Source of the DNA: Delphinus delphis
Lineage: Eukaryota > Chordata > Mammalia > Artiodactyla > Delphinidae
Length of the DNA stretch: 64,000 bases
Assembly (NCBI RefSeq): GCF_949987515.2
Contig: NC_082693.1
Coordinates: 18,968,994-19,032,993 of the forward strand
Direction of reading: 5' to 3'
Below are positions 32,495 to 45,060 of this stretch, piece by piece. The position numbers and the translations under genes were made by a program. The stretch's first letter is position 1, and every line of letters begins with the position of its first letter. The notes below the pieces were generated by a model. The model ran no database searches. It had not been told where the DNA came from and saw only the letters and a list, made by a program, of their open reading frames with translations.

Positions 32495-33850
32495 AGGATT
32501 TCTACTTCTGGCCATTTGGTGTAAAGGATGTGGGAATCAACCCTCCTCCCTTAAAAACTAGAAATTAGGAAAATATCTGAAACAACTCTTTTCAGACACT
32601 TAAGAGCGGGCAGTCCAGGGCTGTAGTCACTAAGAAAAAAAAGAATGAGGTGAGTCCAACAATTGCTTTAACTTACTTGCTAGAGGCAATTTCTAGGCTG
32701 CAGAGGAGGGAGCAAAATCCAATCAAAACCCAGTAGTCTCAGTAAGTTGGAAAAAGAGAGATCAAAGTTCAAGGAGGCTGAAGTAGTTTGAATGAGTGGA
32801 GATGAAGATCAGAGAGAAGAGATGTGTACAAAGAGAGAGCTCTAGAGAGCCAGTGGCTCTTTGAATCTTTGGTTTAATAATGACCTGTGCATACAAGAGG
32901 AAGAACTTCATGAAACTGGAGAAAGAACTACCATAAATCAATAGACCAAATAATACTCAGGGTTGAGGCAGGGCTGGAATAATTGATGTTCCTACAACTT
33001 AATGTGGATACATCATATGGCAGAATATAGTCCACCATTCTTTAAAAGAATACAATAATATCTAGCACTCAGTAACACAAATTAACAATAAAAATATTAG
33101 ATATGCAAAGAAGCAGAAATACATGACCCATAACCAGGAAAAAAAATCTCCTTGGTTAAAAACAGACCCAGATAAGGTAGCAGTAGGTAGAGACTTTAAC
33201 ACAACTATTATAATTATGCTTCACATAATAAAAAATGTAGAGGAAAGCATGATTATGTAAGGAGAAAAATGGAAGATATAAATAAGAACCAAATGGAACT
33301 TCTACAAATGAAAAATACAACATCTGTGATTAAAAAGCTATTATGGGGGACTTCCCTGGTGGCGCAGTGGTTGAGAATCTGCCTGCCAATGCAGGGGACA
33401 TGGGTTCGAGCCCTGGTCTGGGAAGATCCCACATGTCGTGGAGCAACTAAGCCTGTGAGCCACAACTACTGAGCCTGCGCGTCTGGAGCCTGTGCTCCGC
33501 AACGGGAGAGCCCGTGACAGTGGAGGCCCGCGCACCACGATGAAGAGTGGCCCCCACTCTCCGCAACTGGAGAAAGCCCTCGCACAGAAACAAAGACCCA
33601 ACACAGCCAAAAATAAATAAATTAAAAAAAAAACTATTATGGGATAGGATTAATAGCAGAGCAGACAAAGTAGGAGAAAACATAAGTGAACTTAAAGATA
33701 TAGCAATAGAAAATATTCAAAATGAAGCACAGAGAGAAAAGAAGCCTAAAAATATCAGTATAACCAGTGACCTGAGGGACAATATCGTTCACACTCAAAC
33801 AAATTAAAAACACATGTATTGGGATACCAGAAAGAAAGGCTGTAATGTTA
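32495..33850 (+). repeat. Old L1M/HAL1-type 5' UTR and ORF1 start, sense, split by a SINE
   Basis: 'gaaattaggaaaatatctga', 'gggctgtagtcactaag', 'gaggtgagtccaacaattgc' and later 'gaaccaaatggaacttctac', 'gcacagagagaaaagaagcc' follow the old L1 5' region and the ORF1 coiled-coil coding part. ORF1 in L1 encodes an RNA-binding protein. A reading frame remnant at 33547-33807 is interrupted and dead. The element is split at 33347 by a CHR-1 SINE. Confidence 0.8.
33338..33643 (+). mobile_element. CHR-1-type SINE (long form) with target-site duplication
   Basis: Body 33348-33633, starting 'acttccctggtggcgcagtgg'. It has an extra 3' section absent from the shorter copies: 'atgaagagtggcccccactc', 'cagaaacaaagacccaacac'. 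It ends in an A-rich tail. TSD CTATTATGGG at 33338-33347 and 33634-33643. Overlapping open frames are SINE artefacts. Confidence 0.93.
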
Positions 33851-33855
33851 TTTTC

Positions 33856-34052
33856 TCTAAGACACTATGTCTCAAACTTTTGCATGCCTTAGAATCATCT
33901 AGAAGGTTTGTTAGTGCCCAGATAGGCAGGTCTCAGCTCCAGAATTTCTTACTCAGTAATCTAGAGTAAGGCTTGAGAATTTTCATTTCTGACAAAATCC
34001 CAGGTGATGTTACTTCTGCTGTTCTAGGTACCACTTTGAGGAACCCTGCTTT
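33856..34052. mobile_element. hAT-Charlie non-autonomous element (MER5/MER20-like)
   Basis: Begins 'tgtctcaaacttttgcatgc' and 'cttagaatcatctagaagg', passes 'gagaattttcatttctgaca' and 'aaatcccaggtgatg', and ends 'ccactttgaggaaccctgct'. The ends are inverted relative to each other, as in this family. The exact subfamily is uncertain. Confidence 0.8.
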
Positions 34053-34139
34053 AATACTTCAAAACCAGGAAGCTTCAGCCTCCTGTGCTTTCTCAAAGCA
34101 CGCAGTACTGTGGAGGTCTAGGGCAGTCACTATCTTTGG

Positions 34140-34335
34140 GAGCCGCGAGTGTTTGGTCATTTACATACCTTCAGTTCTTAGAAGAGTGCTTAAGGTACAG
34201 AAGTATTTAATAAGACCTTGCCAAGTGGGTGAACGAATTGTCCATTTTATGGATCAGGAAATGGAGGTTTCTGGAAAGTTAGAGGACTTGTCCAAATTAT
34301 GCTAGGGGTTTCCAGTTTCCAAATGCAGTGAACTT
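34140..34335 (-). repeat. MIR-like fragment, antisense
   Basis: 'ccattttatggatcaggaaa', 'tggaggtttctggaaagtta' and 'gaggacttgtccaaatta' follow the antisense MIR core with moderate divergence. Confidence 0.65.
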
Positions 34336-35784
34336 CCCAGTGTATTATCCATGTAGAATCAGAGGTAGGAAAGAATCCTTCTCAGTTCAGGTAAGAAAGA
34401 CTTCAATAAATAAGAAGCATTAGAGCTGACTATTGAAGAAAGAAGAATGAGGAAGTAGTGTGAGCTAATGTTCAGAGGTGAAACTGGGAATTCGCCTGAC
34501 CATCAAGTAGACTGACAAGATCTATTTTGATATAGTTAGTCATTCTCAAAATGTGCGTAATGCATATTTTGAGAAACCCTGGGATATATAGGTCAAAAGA
34601 AGATAAAACAGGAAAACAGCTCGACCATGTTCTATAGCTTCTCAAATGCTAAAGAGTTTGAGCCTCTTTCTGTAGGTGTAGAGTGTCATGGAGAGTCCTT
34701 GTCCAGTGAAATTACATAACTGGAGCTGCTCTTTAGGGTAACAATTTAGACAATAACTTTACTCAAATTCTTGCCTACGGGGTAAGAATTTAGGTTCTGG
34801 GCTTGCTATCTGGATATCCAACCTCAAGTCAGCAATTCTGCAGGTCACTGGTTTCCATATGGCAAACTGCCAACTCAGGAACACAAATTATATGTATTTA
34901 AAAACAAGAATGTCTTGCAATGATCGCTGCCACAATGTGGTGATAAAAATGTCATCCTATAATCAAGGAATTAGATTCTTCTGTTTCTTGCTTTATCTTC
35001 ATATTTTGTTCTTCAAAAAGATCATCTTCTTGGGGAAAAGGGCTATCATAGATTATAATGGTTCACTGAAATGGCATCTTGAAATAAAAGCAGTCCGGAT
35101 ATGGGAAGGGTACAAACAGGATTACCTAGTATATGTGTTTTAGTTCATGGTGTTATATAAGCACATGTACGATGGTGAGCGAGCCAGAGATAACCTATAA
35201 GTTCATGACAGTTGGATAGCATAAAGATAGAAATTACTGTACAGAAAAACACCTCAAACTTAGCAGTCCTCTCTGTGTCTTGCAAGGGCCTTAGGGATGT
35301 CGAAGCTTGAGATAGACTTTATGCGGGAATAGGCTTTCCTAATATGTTTCCAGAAGCTTAAATCTACCATCTGGTTGAAGCAGCTGTGAGGAAAACCTTT
35401 GTTGTGTTGTTTTGCAATTTGTTTCCACTAGTGTCAGACAGAAACTCAATGCAGGAGGAAAGGAATGCAGTACAAACAAAATTAAATTATTTAAAATAAA
35501 TAACTGGAATTAGGGCAACAAAAGTGCCTGGGAAATACTTGATATGCCTAAAATTTCCACTGGGGTACATAAGGGGGATATTTCTAGAAATAGTGGTCTA
35601 GAGAAATGGCCCTGTTTGGAATTTTAATTAGATAACCAGAGTTAAAATACTGCTTCTGATTTCAATCTTGGATCATGAATACAAGGTATGTCCAACATTA
35701 TAAAAAAAAATTTAATACTATATATATTAACATTAAAAAGTTCTGTTGAAGTACATTTTTAATAAAAACTCTGATTCAGAAGTC
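34336..35784. other. Unassigned sequence with one near-perfect hairpin at 34543-34575
   Basis: No repeat family is named with confidence. The hairpin has 14-bp arms with one mismatch. The 94-codon frame 34859-35143 has a hydrophobic middle but no recognisable domain. Confidence 0.35.
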
Positions 35785-38414
35785 ATTTTAAAATGTGATT
35801 TTTGCATAAAAGTAATATATGGTTATGAGAGAGAATTAAAATAAAAAATATTTTTGGAAACCATCCGTAATCCCACCGTGCAGAAATGACTTAATATTTA
35901 TTGTATGTAGTATCTACATATATCTACTATATTGTATCTACTAATATGTATTATATTAAATTGAACTAAAGCTCCATTAGGACAGGGATTTGGTTTTGTC
36001 TTATTTAGTTTTGTTAGTTGCTGTTATCTTCAGTGTCTATCTCATAGTCCACTTCATAGTAGGTACTTGATAAATATTTCTGAATTAATGAATATCCATG
36101 CAATAATTATATAATTAAAATAAAAATATGCAATCTATGAAATTTAACATTACACATTGATCACTTTGCATCCCTTTTTATTAATATTAAGTCATCTGCT
36201 GGTAAGTAATTTTAATGGCTGCAATTAAATTCATTTTATGAGACTATGATAAAATTTACTTGGGAAAATGTTTCATCATTTCCTTAGGATTTATCCTTAG
36301 AAGTGGGTATGAATATTTTCATATATCTTGATGTATATTTCAAAACAATCCTACAAATGGTTATATCAACTTATATCAGTACTCCTTCTCCAAGCCTGAG
36401 AGCTCTGAGAGTTTTTATTTTAAAAAAATTATGAATTGAATACATAGAAATGATGTCTCCCTAATACTTAAAATGTTTTATTTGATTACCAGTGATTTTG
36501 GACATTTTTATTATTTGTATTAGCTATTTGTAAACAATTTTTTTCATGTACCTTACCCATTTGTAGGAGGCATTTTCATATTAATTTTTAAGAGCTTTCT
36601 CTATATTAAAAATATTAACCAATTGGCTCTCATATATGATAGACAGTCCTTTTTATTTTTTAATTCATCTGTTTTATTTATGATTTTAATATAAATACAT
36701 TTTCATATTTGATTTAGCAATAGCTAGCAATCTTTTCATTTCTTAGGAAACCATTTCTTTTAATTTTGTTTGTTTCTTTGTTTTTATGCTTTATAAATTC
36801 CTTTGCTATAATTAGATCCATTTATCCCTACTTTGTTATTTAACTATTATTACTCTGGGATTCATTTTTATGGCATGAGATAGCTCTAATATATATTTTG
36901 TTCCAAATACTTAATCAAGTATCTTAGATTCATTTGTCAAATAATCCACTTATTACCTGCTAACTTAAAGTGCCACTTTATTTTATATACATTTAATAGC
37001 TATTATGAACTTTTGATGGGATTTTCATGTGATTTCTATATCCTTTTCAATTATCTGTCTTGTGTTTTATTTTTATTCTATTTTCATATTATTGTTTTAG
37101 TGTATTTTAAAATTTGGTTAAGTAAATATTGCTTCATTAGTTATCTTTTCTAAAAATATCTATATATTCTTCTGCCTATTGATAAGTGATGGAGTAATTT
37201 TAAGTTTCAAAATTTGAGAATTTCAATTGATAGATTTATTAAATATAAAGGTTAATTTTGGGAGCCTTGATATTTTATAGATTACTGAGTCTTTCTACCA
37301 GCAAAATGGTAGAACTTTCTAATAAAGTCTTCCGTGATCTTTGGTAATTTCATACTGTTCTTCATATATCTGGATATTTCTTGTTGAGTTTAGTCATATA
37401 TTTGGCAGTCTTGTCTTCACTGTGCACTTTAATCAATATGAAATAATCTTTGTTTCAGTATTTTCTTTGAATTAATCTTTAGGACCCGTTTCTATTTTAT
37501 ATTTATATGATGTCATGTTGATCTTTTAACTCTTAATCCATTTATTCACTAAGAATAGGTGAATCTCTTATAAACCCCATGCAATATTATCTTATTTATC
37601 AAACCAATCTAACAATCATTTTTCTTTCATAAAAAATGTGGCCCATTTGTATTTATCATTATTATTGACATATTTATCTTGCTTTAGTTATGCTGTCTTA
37701 CACATTATATTTTAAAGGATTTTTTTGGCTATTTTTTAAAGTCTTTGTTAAATAGATTATGTTTTATCTGCACTTATTTAAAAGTCTCTTATTTTAAGAA
37801 GTATAAATTGTACGTCTGTTGGTAGTTATCTTAGGTTTCTCAAAAAAATAGTTAACTGTAATTCTCCATTCATCTGAACAGAAGCTGAAATCATAACTTT
37901 TAATTTTTCTTTAAGATACATAATTAAACATAATTATACTTTCATATAACTTAGAGTTGTGCTCTTCTTTATGTGTATGTAAACTAATATTAGGATAAGA
38001 TTGTCATTTTTTAAATTTTATATATTATACTTACTGCTTTCTGAATAATTTTGACATTGTAACATTTAATTTTGAAGTCATATATAAAATAATTATTTAA
38101 CATAAAACTTTGTTTAAATTGTTGCATGGACTTAAATTTCACATTTTTTATCTTACCTTATACCTCTTTTTTCTGTCTTCAATTGCAAATTATGTAGAAG
38201 GCAGTATATCTTCCATGTTCTTGAATATCTGAGTATATATTATACATATGAAGTATATTTCACATATGAAAGAGAAATTTTCAGGCATCTTATTCTACAA
38301 AAGTTTCTCCTCAGATCTCTGTACATATAGCTACATTGCCCTTTATTAATATTCTTTAGGAAAGTCACATGACATTGTAAGACATTCACAATGCTTGAGT
38401 AGATTTTCATACTC
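35785..38414 (-). repeat. Old L1M element, antisense, strongly AT-rich
   Basis: Starts with the antisense old-L1 3' UTR ('ggaaaccatccgtaatccca', 'ccgtgcagaaatgac'), continues with 'ttttaatggctgcaattaaa' and blocks like 'ttgtaggaggcattttcata', and reaches text resembling antisense endonuclease coding near 37540-37740. Open frames are absent. An L2-like tail at 35965-36095 interrupts it. The 38425-44650 L1 inserted at its right side. Confidence 0.65.
35965..36095 (+). repeat. L2 3' terminus
   Basis: 'agctccattaggacagggat' and 'tcatagtaggtacttgataa', then 'atatttctgaattaatgaa', in L2 tail order. It sits within the AT-rich L1M block. Confidence 0.75.
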
Positions 38415-41400
38415 CTCATATTTCTTTTTTTATTTGAATTTTATTTTTTATACAGCAGGTTCTTATTAGTCATCTATTTTATACATATTAGTGCATGTAT
38501 GTCAATCCCAATCTCCCAGTTAATCCCACCATCACCTCACCCCCCACCCCTGCTTTCCCTCCTTGGTGTCCATATGTTTGTTCTCTACTGTGTCTCTATT
38601 TCTGCCTTGCAAACTGGTTCATCTGTACCATTTTTCAAGATCCCACATATATGTGTTAACATACGATATTTGTTTTTCTCTTTCTGACTTACGTCAGTCT
38701 GTATGACAGTCTCTAGGTCCATCCATGTCTCTACAAATGACCAAATTTCGTTTCTTTTTATGGCCGAGTAATATTCCATTGTATATATGTGCCACATCTT
38801 CTTTATCCATTCATCTGTTGATGGACACCTAGGTTGCTTCCATGTCCTGGCTATTGTAAATAGAGCTGCAATTAACATTGTGGTACATGACTCTTTGAAT
38901 ATGGTTTTCTCTGGGTATAAGCCCAGTAGTGAGATTGCTAGGTAATATGGTAATTTACTTTTTAAGGAACCTCCATACTGTTCTCCATAGTGCCTGTATC
39001 AATTTACATTCCCACCAACAGTGCACGAGGGTTCCCTTTCCTCCACACCCTTTCCAGTATTTGCTGTTTGTAGATTTTCTGATGATGCCCATTCTAACTA
39101 GTGTGAGGTGATAGCTCATTGTAGTTTTGGCTTGCATTTCTCTAATAATTAGTGATGTTGAGAACCTTTCCATACATCTCTTGGCCATCTGTATGTCTTC
39201 TTTGGAGAAATGTCTATTTAGGTCTTCTGCCCATTTTTGGATTGGGTTGTTTGTTTTTCTAATATTGAGCTGCATGAGCTGTTTATATATTTTGGAGATT
39301 AATCCTTTGTCCGTTGATTCATTTACAAATATTTTCTCCCATTCTGAGGGTTGTCTTTTTGTCTTGTTTATAGTTTCCTTTGCTGTGAAAAGCTTTTAGT
39401 TTCATTAGGTCCATTTGTTTATTTTTGTTTTTACTTCCATTTCTCTAGGAGGTGGATCAAAAAAGATCTTGTTGTGATTTATGCTAAAGAGTGTTCTGTC
39501 CATGTTTTCCTCTAAGAGTTTTATAGTGTCCAGTCTTACATTTAGGTCTTTAATCCATTTTGAGTCTATTTCTGTGTATGGTGTTAGGCAGTGTTCTAAT
39601 TTCATTTTTTACATGTAGCTGTCCAGTTTTCCCAGCACCACTTATTGAAGAGACAGTCTTTTCTCCATTGTATATCCTTGTCTCCTTTGTCATAGATTAG
39701 TTGACCATAGGCGTGTGGGTTTATCTCTGGGCTTTCTATCCTGTTCCATTGATCTATATTTCTGTTTTTGTGCCAGTACCATATTGTCTTGATTACTGTA
39801 TCTTTGTAGTATAGTCTGAAGTCAGGGAGCCTGATTCCTCTAGCTCCGTTTTTTTTTTTTCCTCAAGTTGGCTTTGGCTATTTTTTTTTTTAATATTTCC
39901 ACCTGCTTTTTTTTTTTTTTTAAAGAAGATGTTGGGGATAGGAGTTTATTAATTAATTAATTTATTTTTGCTGTGTTGGGTCTTCGTTTCTGTGCAAGGG
40001 CTTTCTCTAGTTGTGGCAAGTGGGGGCCATTCTTCATTGTGGTGCGCAGGCCTCTCACTGTCACAGCCTCTCTTGTTGCGGAGCACAGGCTCCAGATGCG
40101 CAGGCTCAGTAGTTGTGGCTCACGGGCCTAGTTGCTCCACAGCATGTGGGATCCTCCCAGACCAGGGCTCGAACCCGTATCCCCTGCATTAGAAGGCAGA
40201 TTCTCAACCACTGCACCACCAGGGGAGCCCCTCCATACAAATTTTAAGATTTTTTGTTCTACGTCTGTAAAATATACCATTGGTAATTTGATAGGGATTG
40301 CATTGAATCTGTAGATTGCTTTGGGTAGTGTAGTCATTTTCACAATATTGGTTCTTCCAGTCCAAGAACATGGTATATCTCTCCATCTGTTTGTGTCATC
40401 TTTGATTTCTTTCATCAGTGTCTTATAGTTTTCTGATTACAGCTCTTTTACCTCCTTATGTAGGTTTATTCCTAGGTATTTTATTCTTTTTGTTGCAATG
40501 GTGAATGGCATTGTTTCCTTAAGGTCTCTTTCTGATCTTCTGTTGTTAATGTATAGTAATGCAAGAATTTCTGTGCATTAATTTTGTATCCTGCTACTTT
40601 ATCAAATTCATGAATTAGCTCTAGTAGTTTTCTGGTGACATCTTTAGGATGCTCTATGTATAGTGTTATGTCATCTGCAAACAATGACAGTTTTACTTCT
40701 TCTTTTTCAATTTGGATTCCTTTTATTTCTTTTTCTTCTCTGATTGCCATGGCTAGGACTTCCAAAACCATGTTGAAGAAGAGTGGTGAGAGTGGACATC
40801 CTCGTCTTGTTCCTGATCTTAGAGGAAATGCTTTCAGCTTTTCACCATTGAAAATGATGTTTGCTGTGGGTTTGTCATATAAGGCCTTTACTATATTGAG
40901 GTAGGTTCCCTCTATGCCCACTTTCTGGAGAGTCTTTATCATAAACGGGTGTTGAATTTTGTCAAAAGCTTTTTCTGCATCTATTGAGATGATCATATGG
41001 TTTTTGTTCTTCAATTTGTTAATATGGTGTATCACATTGATTGATTTGCATATATTGAAGAATCCTTGAATCCCTGGGATAAATCACACTAGATCATGGT
41101 ATATGATCCTTTTAATGTGTTGTTGGATTCTGTTTGCTAGTATTTTGTTGAGGATTTTTGCATCTATATTCGTCAGTGATATTGGTCTGTAATTTTCTTT
41201 TTTTGTAGTATCTTTGTCTGGTTTTGGTATCAAGGTGATGGTGGCCTCATAAAATGAGTTTGGGAGTGTTCTTTCCTCTGCAATTTTTGGAAGAGCTTGA
41301 GAAGGACGGATGTTATCTCTTCTCTAAATGTTTGATAGAATTCACCTGTGAAATCATCTGGACCTGGACTTTTGTTTGCTGGAATAATTTTAATCACAGT

Positions 41401-44400
41401 TTCAATTTCATTACTTGTGGTTGGTCTGTTCATATTTTCTATTTCTTCCTGGTTCTGTCTTGGAAGTTTATTATACCTTTTGACGAATTTGTCCATTTCT
41501 TCCAGGTCATCCATTTTATTGGCATAGTGTTGCCTGTAGTAGTCTCTTATGATGCTTTGTATTTCTGTGGTGTCTGTTCTAAGTTCTCCTTTTACATTTC
41601 TTATTTTATTGATTTGAGTCCTCTCCCTCTTTTTCTTGATGAGTCTGGCTAAAGGTTCATCAATTTTGTTTATCTTCTCTAAGAACTGGCTTTTAGTTTT
41701 ATTGATCTTTGCTATTGTTTTGTTTCTATTTCATTTATTTCTGCTCTGATATTTATGGTTTCTTTCCTTCTACTAACTTTGGGTTTTGTTTGTTCTTCTT
41801 TCCCTAGTTCCTTTAGGTTTAAGGTTAAATTGTTTGAGTTTTTTCTTGATTCTTGAGGTAGGCTTGTATTGCTATAAACTTCCCTCTTAGAACTGCTTTT
41901 GTTGCATCCCATAGGTTTTAGATCATCATGTTTTCATTGTCATTTGTCTCTAAGTATTTTTTTATTTCCTCTTTGATTTCTTCAGTGATCTCTTGGTTAT
42001 TTAGTAATGTACTATTTAGCCTCCATGTGTTTGTGTTTTTTATGGGTTTTTTCCCTCTAATTGATTTCTAATCTCATAGTGTTGTGGTCAGAAAAGATGT
42101 TTGCTATGATTTCAATTTTCTTTAATTTACTGAGGCTTGATTTGTGACCCAAGATTTTTTCTATCCTAGAGAATGTTCCATGTGCACATGAGAAGAAAGT
42201 GTAATCTGCTGTTTTCGGATGGAATGTCCTAGAAATATCAATTAAATCTATCTGGTCTATTCTGTCATTTAAAGCTTGTGATTCCTGATTAATTTTCTGT
42301 CTGGATGATCTGTCCATTAGTGTAAGTGTGGTGTTAAAGTCCCCCACTATTATTGTGTTACTGATGATTTCCTCTTTTATAGCTGTTAGCATTTGCCTTA
42401 TGTATTGAGGTGCTCCTATGTTGTGTGCATAAATATTTACAATTTTTATATGTTCTTCTTGGATTGATCCCTTGATCATTATGTAGTGTCCTTCTTTGTG
42501 TCTTGTAATAGTCTTATTTTAAAGTCTATTTTGTCTGATATGAGGATTGCTACTCCAGCTTTCTTTTGATTTTCATTTGCATGGAATATCCTTTTCCGTC
42601 CCCTCACTTTCAGTCTGTATGTGTCCCTAGGTCTGAAGTGAGTCTCTTGTGGACAGCGTGTATATGGGTCTTGTTTTTGTGTCCATTCAGTGAGCCTGTG
42701 TCTTTTGGTTGGAGGATTTAATCCATTCACATTTAAGGTAATTATCGATATGTGTGCTCCTATTATCACTTTCTTAATTCTTTCGTGTTTGGTTTTGTAG
42801 TTCCTATTCTTCTCTTGTGTTCCTCACTTAGAAGAAGTTCCTTTAGCATTTGTTGTAGAGCTGGTTCGGTGGTGTTGAACTCTCTTAGCTTTTCTTGTCT
42901 GTAAAGCTTTCAATTTCTCCATCAAATCTGAATGAGATCCTTGCCATGAGAGTAATCTTGGTTGTAGGTTCTTCCATTTCATTGTTTAAAATATATTGTG
43001 CCACTCCCTTCTGGCTTGTAGAGTTTCTGCTGAGAAATCAGCTGTTAACCTTATGGGAGTTTCCTTGTATGTTATTTGTCATTTCTCCTTTGCTGCTTTT
43101 AACAATTTTTCTTTGTCTTTAATTTTTGTCAATTTGATTACTATGTGTCTCTGTGTGTTTCTCCATAGGTTAATCCTGCCTGGAACTCTCTGTGTTTCCT
43201 GGACATGGTGGCTATTTCCTTTCCCATGTTAGGGAAGTTTTTTACTATAATCTTTTCAAATATTTTCCGGGTTCTTTCTTTGTCTCTTCTCCTTCTGGGA
43301 CCCCTATATTGTGAATATTGGTGCGTTTAATGTTGTCCCAGAAGTGTCTTAGGCTGTCTTCATTTCTTTTCATTCTTTTTTCTTTATGCTGTTCTGCAGC
43401 AGTGAATTCCACCATTCTGTCTTCCAGGTCACTTATCCATTCTTCTGCCTCAGTTATTCTGCTATTGATTCCTTCTAGTGTATTTTTCACTTCAATTATT
43501 GTATTGTTTATCTCTGTTTTTTTGTTCTTTAATTCTTCTAGGTGTTTGTTCTTTAATTCGCCTAGGTTTTTGTTAAACATTTATTGCATCTTCTAGCTCT
43601 TTGCCTCCATTCTTTTTCCAGGGTCCCAGATCATCTTCGCTATCATTACGCTGAATTTGTTTTCTGGAAGCTTGCATATCTCCACTTCAGTAAGTTGTTT
43701 TCTGGGGTTTTATCTTCTTCCTTCATTTGGTACATAGTCCTCTGCCTTTTCATTTTGTCTGTCTTTCTGTGAATGTGGTTTTCTTTCCACAAGCTGCAGG
43801 ATTGTAGTGCCTCTTGTTTCTGCTGTCTGCCCTCTGGTGGATGAGGCTATCTAAGAGGCTTGAGCAAGTTTCCTGATAGGAGGGACTGGTGGTGAGTAGA
43901 GCTGGGTGTTGCTCTGGTGGGCAGAGCTCAGTAAAACTTTAATCCATTTGTCTGCTGATGGTGGATCTTAGCTCCCTCCCTGTTAGTTGTTTGGCCTGAG
44001 GCAATGGAGCTCTGGAGGCTACAGACTCTTTGGTGGGGCTAATGGGGTGCTCATGGCAAGGAGTTCTTCCTGGAACTTCTGCTGCCAGTGTCCTTGACCC
44101 CACAGTAAGCCACAGCTGCCCCCTACCTCTGCAGTAGACCCTCGAACACTAACAGGTAGGCCTGGTTCAGTCTCCTATGGGGTCACTGCTCCTTCCCCTG
44201 GGTCCTGATGTGCACACTACTTTGTGTGTGCCCTCCAAGAGTGGAGTCTCTGTTTCTCTCAGTCCTGTCAAAGTCCTGCCATCAAATCCCACTAGCCTTC
44301 AAAGTCTGATTCTGTGGGAATGCCTCCTCCCTTACCGGACCCCCAAGTTGGGAAGCCTGATGTTTGCCTCAGAACCTTAACTCCAGTGGGTGGACTTCTG

Positions 44401-44660
44401 TGGTATAATTGTTTTCCAGTTTGTGAGTCACCTACCCAGAAGTTATGGGATTTGATTTATTGTGATTGCGCCCCTCCTATCATCTCATTGTGGCTTCTCC
44501 ATTGTCTTTGGATGTGGGGTATATTTTTTGGTGAGTTCCAGAGTCTTCCTTTCAATGACTGTTCAACAGTTAGTTGTGATTCTGGTGCTCTCGCAAGAGA
44601 GAGTGAGCCCACATCCTTCTACTCTGCCACCTTGAATCAACCTCCTCCTTCTCATATTTC
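38415..44660 (-). mobile_element. Near full-length LINE-1, antisense, with target-site duplication
   Basis: The element runs from its 3' poly-A (poly-T at 38425) to its 5' end near 44650, about 6.2 kb including a nested SINE. TSD CTCATATTTC at 38415-38424 and 44651-44660. Reading on the minus strand: 5' UTR (about 43600-44650, first bases give 'caaggtggcagagtagaag'), ORF1 remnant with a coiled-coil-rich frame (43245-43580), ORF2 endonuclease pieces (42479-42769, 42057-42479), reverse transcriptase with a FADD motif (40481-41035), and C-terminal pieces (38955-39275, 38585-38878), then the 3' UTR. Both ORFs are broken by stops and frameshifts, so it cannot move itself. Confidence 0.95.
39907..40230 (-). 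mobile_element. CHR-1-type SINE (long form), antisense, nested in the L1
   Basis: Starts in poly-T, includes 'ttgctgtgttgggtcttcgt', 'agtgggggccattcttcatt' and the tRNA part ending 'ctgcaccaccaggggagccc'. This is the same long form as at 33348. It splits the ORF2 reverse transcriptase-to-C-terminus region. A clear TSD was not found. Confidence 0.92.
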
Positions 44661-45060
44661 AAATATTTCTTCTGGAAATATTTAGTGATGTGCCTTTTCC
44701 CCAGTAATTTAACATAAAGTGTGGGAATCCTATACATTTGCTAACATGAATTTTTTTTAGGTCAGAATGTTTTCTCCTGTTATGTCTTTGATTGCGACCA
44801 AAAGCTCTTGCTTTTTCTTAAGGTGCATTACTTATACTCACAAATTTTTATTCTTTATTGTCCAAGTCTGTCACTTTCTAGTACTTTTTTTAACATCTTT
44901 ATTTTTTCACTATAAGCTGTAAGATAATTTGTAAATCTTTGCAGCAAATGACTGATTACATTTTCTTCTTCGTCATTTCTGTATTTTACTACCTCTTGTT
45001 TCATATTTGTTTCCTGGAAGTGTTTCCTATTTATATCCATTTATAGTCCATCCTATTGAC
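44661..45060 (-). repeat. Possible continuation of the old L1M, antisense
   Basis: AT-rich text on the far side of the young L1 has the same character as 35785-38414, which would fit insertion of the young L1 into the old one. The match is by texture and a few phrases only. Confidence 0.3.

Noticed and set aside
40481..41035. 184-codon frame with a reverse-transcriptase FADD motif
   Set aside because: Not an independent gene. It is part of the ORF2 remnant of the antisense L1 at 38.4-44.7 kb, broken on both sides.
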